From: Clostridia bacterium | Lineage (GTDB): Bacteria; Bacillota; Clostridia; TANB77; CAG-508 | Assembly (NCBI GenBank): GCA_900772235.1 | Contig: CAAGQX010000016.1 | Coordinates: forward strand, 1 to 10,149 | DNA: 10,149 nt | Direction: 5' to 3' | Shown here: positions 1 to 4,534 of the stretch, in pieces | Layout: each line of letters starts with the position of its first letter | Position numbering within the stretch: position 1 is the first letter of the stretch | Position numbers and translations under genes: made by a program | Notes under the pieces: generated by a model | The model's database searches: none | The model's input: only the letters and a program-made list of their open reading frames with translations | What the model was told of the DNA's origin: nothing

Positions 1-3
1 GAC

Positions 4-31
4 AAAAAAATCAATCATTTCTGATTGATTT
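4..31 (-). terminator. Intrinsic terminator after the distal tRNA-Gly
   Basis: On the minus strand a perfect 10-bp stem (AAATCAATCA / TGATTGATTT) with a GAAA loop is followed directly by a run of seven T. It lies about 40 bases downstream of the tRNA at 70-143 and would end that transcript. The plus strand lacks a T run after the stem, so it is directional. Confidence 0.8.
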
Positions 32-69
32 AATCATTAACATCGCTTTGGTGCGACGATTTTTGCTTC

Positions 70-143
<74 letters not shown>

Positions 144-178
144 AATTACTTTTTTATTTTAGCACATATAAAAAGAAA
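144..178 (-). promoter_or_regulatory. Possible weak promoter for the distal tRNA-Gly
   Basis: Reading the minus strand between the inter-tRNA terminator and the tRNA at 70-143, a TAAAAT -10-like hexamer follows a TTGTTT -35-like hexamer with 17 bases between. The -35 overlaps the terminator's T run. This would let the distal tRNA be expressed despite the upstream terminator. The -35 match is poor and AT-rich DNA gives such hits by chance, so this is tentative; read-through past the terminator is the alternative. Confidence 0.3.
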
Positions 179-212
179 AAACAACCTGCGAAATTAAATT
201 TCGTAAGTTGTT
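167..212 (-). terminator. Terminator between the two tRNA-Gly genes
   Basis: Arms at 180-194 and 198-212 pair over 15 positions (one mismatch, one G-T pair) around a 3-base loop. On the minus strand the stem is followed by a T-rich run (complement of 167-179). It sits 7 bases after the encoded CCA of the tRNA at 219-292. It separates two tRNA genes that would otherwise look co-transcribed. Confidence 0.75.
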
Positions 213-218
213 CTTTAT

Positions 219-292
219 TGGAGCAGGTAGTGGGAATCGAACCCACGTAGCCAGCTTGGAAGGCTGGGGTTCTACCATTGAACTACACCTGC
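219..292 (-). tRNA. tRNA-Gly(TCC)
   Basis: A canonical cloverleaf on the minus strand: acceptor stem GCAGGTG/TACCTGC with one wobble pair, D loop with AATGGTA, perfect anticodon stem CCAGC/GCTGG, loop CTTCCAA (anticodon TCC), T arm GTGGG/CCCAC around TTCGATT, discriminator T and encoded CCA. This is the standard glycine acceptor reading GGA/GGG. It is the promoter-proximal member of the pair and is driven by the strong promoter at 314-342. Confidence 0.96.
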
Positions 293-313
293 ATCTCCTC
301 ACTACAGTTATTA

Positions 314-342
314 ATTATAGACTATTGTTTTTAATTTGTCAA
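314..342 (-). promoter_or_regulatory. Consensus sigma-A promoter for tRNA-Gly
   Basis: On the minus strand a perfect TTGACA (337-342) and a perfect TATAAT (314-319) are separated by exactly 17 bases. Transcription would start near 307, about 15 bases before the mature tRNA 5' end. This is the strongest promoter in the window, as expected for stable RNA. Confidence 0.9.
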
Positions 343-417
343 CACTTTTTTTATTTTTTTTATTTATTGTATTAATTTAGTTAACTATTAGCAAAAAGTC
401 CAAAAACACAGTTTGTT

Positions 418-458
418 TAATGGAACAAAGTATATTAATTATATACTCCATCCCATTA
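418..458 (-). other. Stem-loop in the 3' UTR of the Cys-rich protein gene
   Basis: Arms 418-435 and 441-458 form an uninterrupted 18-bp stem with a 5-base loop when read as minus-strand RNA. Four or five pairs are G-U. On the plus strand those become A-C mismatches, so the structure belongs to the transcript that leaves the gene ending at 494. No T run follows immediately, although T-rich tracts come about 12-25 bases later. It could be a weak terminator or an RNA-stabilising 3' end. Confidence 0.6.
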
Positions 459-493
459 ATCTTTTTACTTTATGTTATTTTTAATATAAATAA

Positions 494-1447
494 TTATTTT
501 AATGCTCTTTTTAATTTAGTTTTATTAATTTTAGTTCCATAAAAGTCTTTCCTTGAGCATCCAGCTCGGCCACTTCCTGCGCAAGCACATGCGCAGCTAC
601 TTGCGCAACTGCTACTTGCACAACTACTACTTGCACACGCACAACTACTTCTTACGCAACCTCTATCGTGACCGTAGTGTCCTCCATAGTGTCTTCCATA
701 ATGTCCTCCATAGTAACCTCCATAAAATCCACTATGCCAATAGTAGCTACCTCCAAGTAAAGATATAGAAATTGATAATATAAATATTAGAATACAAATA
801 ATAATAAATGAACTATATGGATTTGAGTTCATAATATTTTTTCTTTGTTTATATTCGCTTAAATATCCAAATGCATTTTTATTATATTTTACATTAATTT
901 TAATTTTTTCTCCCTTAGCCATATTGGTTTTTGTCCATACTAAATAGTTGTCTTCCTTTGATTTTGCATTACTAGACTTTACTTCATCCATATTCCACTT
1001 AACAGTCATCTTGTCTATCCTTGCATTAGTAAACCAAGCTGGCGTAAACGAATACTTACATTTTCCTAAGGAAATTTTATACATATATGATTGGTGAATT
1101 TTATATTTAAAAGTTACTTGCTCACCAGCATAATATTTCCTGTTAAATACAACTTTTACATATGATCCATTATATGGTGTTATACTTTTAATATTCTTTG
1201 TTAATGCTATAGGATTGTCAAAATTAGAATTTGGTGTTCCTATCTGGACCCACTCTAAAGGTCCTTCTGTTGTTGAATCTAATACTTTCCATGTAATTTG
1301 ATATGTAATATCCAGAGATCCATCATTCATTCTTGGTTCAACAACAACTTCATAATTTGTTATTTCATCTAAGTCCGCTGCAAAGCATTTTAAACCAATT
1401 GAAAGAAAAATTATAAAAGCAAATAATATTATATATTTTTTTCTCAT
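494..1447 (-). CDS. Exported membrane-anchored protein with nine-Cys C-terminal tail; candidate radical SAM substrate
   Basis: This 317-residue protein has no function I can name. Residues 1-23 are a signal peptide or N-terminal anchor (MRKK, hydrophobic core, ending near CFA-AD). Residues 24-205 look like a beta-rich extracellular domain with motifs DGSLDITYQITWKV and GPLEWVQIG, faintly like the N-terminal part of DUF2207-type proteins. Residues 213-232 are a membrane segment. Residues 233-262 are a Gly/Tyr/His-rich linker (YGGHYG-like units). The tail has Cys at 264, 269, 271, 276, 281, 285, 287, 289 and 297, set in Ala/Ser (CASSS, CACACA), then GRAGCSRKDFY and a basic end. With two membrane segments the tail is predicted to be cytoplasmic. 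The ATG follows the radical SAM stop by 4 bases and its ribosome site GAGGG (1458-1462) lies inside that gene, so the two are probably translationally coupled. Inference: the tail is the enzyme's substrate. Metal binding by the tail without modification is the alternative. Confidence 0.85.
   Translation of the reverse strand: MRKKYIILFAFIIFLSIGLKCFAADLDEITNYEVVVEPRMNDGSLDITYQITWKVLDSTTEGPLEWVQIGTPNSNFDNPIALTKNIKSITPYNGSYVKVVFNRKYYAGEQVTFKYKIHQSYMYKISLGKCKYSFTPAWFTNARIDKMTVKWNMDEVKSSNAKSKEDNYLVWTKTNMAKGEKIKINVKYNKNAFGYLSEYKQRKNIMNSNPYSSFIIICILIFILSISISLLGGSYYWHSGFYGGYYGGHYGRHYGGHYGHDRGCVRSSCACASSSCASSSCASSCACACAGSGRAGCSRKDFYGTKINKTKLKRALK
596..637 (-). repeat. Tandem 15-bp repeats encoding CASSS units
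   Basis: On the minus strand the codons for residues 271-284 repeat a 15-base unit of the form TGTGCAAGTAGTAGT about 2.8 times, with only silent-type changes between units (TGT/TGC, AGT/AGC). The stretch is richer in G+C than the surrounding gene. It looks like repeat expansion under selection for the Cys-Ala-Ser pattern. Confidence 0.75.
668..724 (-). repeat. Degenerate 12-bp repeats encoding YGG(H/Y) linker
   Basis: On the plus strand the phrase TCCATAGTG/TCCATAATG recurs about every 12 bases. On the coding strand it gives the repeated Tyr-Gly-Gly-His/Tyr-type units of residues 242-260, between the membrane segment and the cysteine tail. This is a low-complexity flexible linker. Confidence 0.7.
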
Positions 1448-1451
1448 ATTT

Positions 1452-2819
1452 CTAATTCCCTCTTTCTTTCAGTGGACAAGTTCCTAATGCTTTTGCTGAA
1501 TACTTTCTTTGTTTTATACACTTAGGATTGTTCCAAATATTTTTCCACTCAGTTTGTAGGATATTCCCTAGTCCTGCATCTTTTCCAAGCCAGCTTTGGC
1601 AAGGAACAACTTCTCCATCTGGAGCTACAGCCATATTGCTTAAACAAGCACCACAACTTGGGATTTCTAAGCCCAATTCTCTTAATTTTTTCTCTTTAAT
1701 CCATCCTGGAGATGTAAAACTTATTTCCATCAAATTTTCTTTTGCATATTCAGTTGCTTCTTTTAAAATATTATAAAGTTCATCTTCTGAAAGTTGCGTT
1801 TCTTTTGATTCATCTTTTGTAGCATTTCCTGTAATTATTAATCCAGAACAAGAAACATATTTAATACCCAGTTTATTTAAAAATTCTAGTGTTTCTTTAT
1901 AATTTTTATTTAATGAGCATAATGGTGTATTAATACTAGTTGGTAGTCCTGCTTCTATAGCATTTTTTATTCCTTCCACTGTTTTATCGAAATTATTAGC
2001 TCCTACTAGTTTATTATGTTCTTCTCTATTAGCTGAATAAAAAGTTATTTGAACACTGTCTAAACTAGCATTATATAATTCTTGGCATAATTTTTTAGTT
2101 AATAAAACTCCATTTGTATTTAATCTTGTTATAAACCATTTTGAATAATCAATAAGTTCTACCAAATCATCTCTTTTAGTTGGCTCTCCTCCTGTAAAAG
2201 TAAGTTGTGGTATATTAGCTTTTCTACATTTATCTATTATTTTTTTCCACTCTTCTGTTGTTAATTCATTTTTATCAGAATAAGTCTGCCCTGCCGCATA
2301 ACAATGTAAACATTTCTGGTTACAATTCCAATGTCCGTTTTTTGTCATACTGCTAATCATTAAATCCATTCTATGTGGTGCTTTCATTTTTTTATAATAT
2401 TTTCCTATTGATAATTGCCCAATTTTTTCATTTGGCACTCTTCCCTCTGCAATATCTATAAACACTGACAATATCCTGTTTAAGTCTTTCTTTAATATTT
2501 CTCTTCCTGGATGTTTGTATACCTTTTGAACTTCATCTAAAGTTTTTTCTACTACTTCTTTTAATTCTTCATCTGTTACTTCTTTGCCTTTATAATTATT
2601 TACTTGTTTAATAAATACGGCTAACATAATAGTCCAAGCTAAGTTAATTGGTAATATATCCTTTCCATTTAAAATTACTATACTTGGATTAGCTTTCAAG
2701 GGTTGATACTTTGCTGGAACTAAATGTATTCTTACAACTCCTGGTTCATATGGATTTAAAGTAGTATGCAATACTTCTGTTAAATTTTCTTTATAAAATT
2801 TTCTTTCTTTAAGGTTCAT
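1452..2819 (-). CDS. Radical SAM protein with SPASM-like C-terminal domain
   Basis: This 455-residue enzyme has the radical SAM cluster motif CNQKCLHCY (Cys166, 170, 173) and the SAM-binding GGEPT (210-214). A TIM-barrel-like core runs to about residue 380. The C-terminal region (389-455) resembles a SPASM/Twitch auxiliary-cluster domain, with Cys389, Cys392, Cys407, Cys434 and Cys448 and the phrase APDGEVVPCQSW. It stops seven residues after Cys448, so the usual terminal Cys set of full SPASM domains looks incomplete. Residues 40-125 (NGKDILPIN, then helices) could be a PqqD-like precursor-recognition domain; that is a weak resemblance. Radical SAM/SPASM enzymes commonly modify ribosomally made peptides or protein tails. 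It precedes the Cys-rich tail gene by 4 bases, which makes that protein the likely target. Start ATG at 2819 follows ribosome site GGAGTG with 7 bases between. The exact reaction (thioether, other crosslink, epimerisation) cannot be read from sequence. Confidence 0.93.
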   Translation of the reverse strand: MNLKERKFYKENLTEVLHTTLNPYEPGVVRIHLVPAKYQPLKANPSIVILNGKDILPINLAWTIMLAVFIKQVNNYKGKEVTDEELKEVVEKTLDEVQKVYKHPGREILKKDLNRILSVFIDIAEGRVPNEKIGQLSIGKYYKKMKAPHRMDLMISSMTKNGHWNCNQKCLHCYAAGQTYSDKNELTTEEWKKIIDKCRKANIPQLTFTGGEPTKRDDLVELIDYSKWFITRLNTNGVLLTKKLCQELYNASLDSVQITFYSANREEHNKLVGANNFDKTVEGIKNAIEAGLPTSINTPLCSLNKNYKETLEFLNKLGIKYVSCSGLIITGNATKDESKETQLSEDELYNILKEATEYAKENLMEISFTSPGWIKEKKLRELGLEIPSCGACLSNMAVAPDGEVVPCQSWLGKDAGLGNILQTEWKNIWNNPKCIKQRKYSAKALGTCPLKERGN

Positions 2820-2864
2820 TGGTATTCACTCCATTATACACTTTCAAATATTATTTTTTTTACT

Positions 2865-2917
2865 TATAACATAAAATGTTTTTTTCAATATATAACATAA
2901 ACTGTTTTTTTTCAATA
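2865..2917. repeat. Two adjacent direct repeats, each with a 13-bp dyad (operator-like)
   Basis: Units 2865-2890 and 2891-2917 are nearly identical (TATAACATAAA.TG, a T run, then CAATA). Each holds an inverted repeat: AACATAAAATGTT (2868-2880, perfect arms) and AACATAAACTGTT (2894-2906, one mismatch). Their centres are 26 bp apart. On the minus strand each unit also contains TGTTATA, like an extended -10. They sit 50-100 bases upstream of the radical SAM start and also upstream of the tsaE promoter. A repressor or activator pair site for the radical SAM operon is a reasonable inference. Confidence 0.55.
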
Positions 2918-2945
2918 TAAAGTCAAAAATTTTTCTTTTTTATTA

Positions 2946-2974
2946 TTTACAAATGGCTTCTAGTAATATAAAAT
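2946..2974 (+). promoter_or_regulatory. Probable promoter of the tsaE-tsaB-rimI-Lon operon
   Basis: TTTACA (2946-2951) and TAAAAT (2969-2974) each match the sigma-A consensus at five of six positions and have a 17-base spacer. Transcription would start near 2981, leaving only about 10 bases before the ATG at 2991, so the ribosome site GGTGG (2981-2985) would lie at the very 5' end. The short leader is the main reason for caution. Confidence 0.5.
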
Positions 2975-2990
2975 AATCGTGGTGGAAAAT

Positions 2991-3423
2991 ATGCAAGAAT
3001 TTATTTCAAATAGTGAATTAGAAACAAAGCAAATAGCTTATAATTTAGCAAGTAAATTATCTAAGGGTGATATTGTTGTCCTTTCTCGGAGATCTAGGTG
3101 CTGGTAAAACAAAATTTACTGAAGGCCTTTTATCTTTTTGGAATTTACAAGATGAAATTTCTAGCCCTACTTTCACTATTGTTAATGAATATTCAAATAA
3201 TAATGTAAATATATATCACTTTGATGTTTATAGATTGTCTGATGTAGATGAATTTTTGGCCATTGGTGGTCTTGAATATTTTGAAAAAGGAATTTCAATA
3301 ATAGAATGGGGCGAAATTATTGAAGATATTTTGCCTAAAAATTATATTAAAATTGAAATATTAAAAGATGAATCTAATGAAAATATAAGACATATAAAAG
3401 TTAATTATAATCGAGGCGAATAA
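2991..3423 (+). CDS. tsaE: TsaE, tRNA t6A synthesis ATPase, interrupted by an apparent 1-base frameshift
   Basis: TsaE is the P-loop ATPase that works with TsaB-TsaD to make N6-threonylcarbamoyladenosine at position 37 of ANN-reading tRNAs. From the ATG at 2991 (ribosome site GGTGG, 5 bases upstream) the frame gives MQEFISNSELETKQIAYNLA...KGDIVVLS, as expected of a TsaE N-terminus. It then reads Arg-Arg-Ser-Arg-Cys-Trp and stops at 3105-3107. The family's GDLGAGKT Walker A continues from 3088 in the +1 frame, followed by SPTFTIVNEY, HFDVYRL and EWGE. Removing one base near 3087 (in TTTCTCGGAG) restores a 143-residue protein of normal length. A start at the in-frame GTG 3067 would lose the N-terminal strand and has no clear ribosome site. 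TsaE is essential in most bacteria studied, so a sequence error is the simplest explanation; a recent mutation or recoding is less likely. It is followed by tsaB after 2 bases. Confidence 0.88.
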
Positions 3424-3425
3424 AT

Positions 3426-4088
3426 ATGTTAATACTAGCAATATCAACTTCTAGTAAAATCTGCTCTGTAGCTTTACTAGAAGATAAAAAATGTATTAAA
3501 GAATTAAATATAGAAAACCAAAAAACACATTCTGAGAACTTGGTTCCACTTATAGATGAACTTTTTAAAACCACTGGCAAAACACTTTCACAGCTTAATT
3601 TAATTGCTTGTGATAATGGTCCAGGTTCTTTTACTGGTATTCGTATTGGTATTTCTACAGTAAAAGCTATTGCAGAAGTAAATAAAATTCCAGTAGTTGC
3701 CTGTTCTTCTTTAGAAGGCCTAAGCTACAATATTATTTCTACTTCTTCTACTCTATGCTCATTAATAGATGCTAGAAATAACCAAGTTTATTGTGGTATT
3801 TTTGATAGCAATCATAATCTACTTACAGATTACTTAGCAGATGATATTAATATTATTATAAATAAATTATCTGAATTTAAAGATATATCTTTTGTTGGTG
3901 ATGGTGCTTTGCTACACCAAAGTATATTATCTGGAAAATTTGAAAATGATAATAACATTCACTCATCAAACATAGGTATTTGTGCATTTAGTAAATTTCA
4001 AGCGGGGCTTTACGAAACAGCAGATAGTATTGTTCCAATGTATTTAAGAAAATCACAAGCTGAAAGGATGAAAGATTTAAAATGTTAG
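3426..4088 (+). CDS. tsaB: TsaB, tRNA t6A synthesis scaffold protein
   Basis: This 220-residue protein is of usual TsaB (YeaZ) length. It opens with the ASKHA-fold strand MLILAISTSSKICSVALL. It has HSENLVPLIDEL near 35-46 and the family signature DNGPGSFTGIRIG near residues 63-75, then SSLEGL. TsaB is an inactive paralogue of TsaD that forms the TsaBD heterodimer, to which TsaE binds. TsaD itself is not in this window. The start ATG is 2 bases after the tsaE stop, and its ribosome site GAGGCG (3413-3418) lies in the end of tsaE. The 3' end overlaps rimI by 7 bases. This tight packing indicates one operon. Confidence 0.96.
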   Translation: MLILAISTSSKICSVALLEDKKCIKELNIENQKTHSENLVPLIDELFKTTGKTLSQLNLIACDNGPGSFTGIRIGISTVKAIAEVNKIPVVACSSLEGLSYNIISTSSTLCSLIDARNNQVYCGIFDSNHNLLTDYLADDINIIINKLSEFKDISFVGDGALLHQSILSGKFENDNNIHSSNIGICAFSKFQAGLYETADSIVPMYLRKSQAERMKDLKC

Positions 4089-4519
4089 AAATTACAAAAA
4101 TGGATTTTTCCGATTTAGATGAAATTTCTTCTACTCTTACATCTTGCTTTGATAATTTTTGGAACTACAATATTTTAAAATCTGAATTGGAAAACACCAA
4201 TTCTAAGTATATTGTTGCAAAATTAAATAATGAAATTGTTGGCTTTGCTGGAATTATAAATACATTAGACCAAATGGAAATAACTAATATTGTTGTTAGA
4301 AAAGATATGAGAAATCAAGGAATTGGGAATACTTTATTAAATGAGCTTATTAAATTAACTATTGCTTCTAAAATGAATACAATTTTTTTAGAGGTTAATT
4401 CTAATAACCTTTCTGCTATTAGACTTTATGAAAAAAATGGTTTTAAGCAAGTAGGCTTAAGGAAAAAATATTATAATAATACAGATGATGCTATTTTAAT
4501 GAATTTAAAAATAAATTAA
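4082..4519 (+). CDS. rimI: RimI-type GNAT N-acetyltransferase
   Basis: This 145-residue protein has a single GNAT domain. The acetyl-CoA pyrophosphate-binding motif is RNQGIG (near 78-83, after ITNIVVRKDM), followed by LLNELIKLT. Late-fold features are FLEVNSNNLSAIRLYEKNGFK and GLRKKYY. In E. coli RimI acetylates the N-terminal alanine of ribosomal protein S18; related enzymes can also act on lysines. It starts within the last codons of tsaB (ATG overlapping AAATGTTAG), the common tsaB-rimI arrangement. The overlap suggests translational coupling. The exact substrate in this organism is not shown by sequence. Confidence 0.93.
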   Translation: MLEITKMDFSDLDEISSTLTSCFDNFWNYNILKSELENTNSKYIVAKLNNEIVGFAGIINTLDQMEITNIVVRKDMRNQGIGNTLLNELIKLTIASKMNTIFLEVNSNNLSAIRLYEKNGFKQVGLRKKYYNNTDDAILMNLKIN

Positions 4520-4534
4520 TTTGGAGGGAAACGA

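Noticed and set aside
41..65. Plus-strand hairpin followed by T run, possible terminator for a gene left of the window
   Set aside because: Only a 4-bp contiguous stem (TCGC/GCGA) with a bulged extension; too weak to call.
596..724. Short repeats as a possible CRISPR array
   Set aside because: Units are 12-15 bp, directly adjacent with no spacers, and in frame within a protein gene.
553..768. Plus-strand open frame rich in repeated Leu/His/Tyr/Asn, opposite the Cys-rich tail
   Set aside because: It is the antisense of the tandem repeats that encode the tail and linker. It lacks a ribosome site, while the minus-strand gene has a signal peptide, a membrane segment and operon context.
3067..3423. 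GTG start at 3067 as the true tsaE start
   Set aside because: It has no ribosome site and would remove the conserved N-terminal strand. The family-like N-terminus is present in the other frame with its own ATG and ribosome site.
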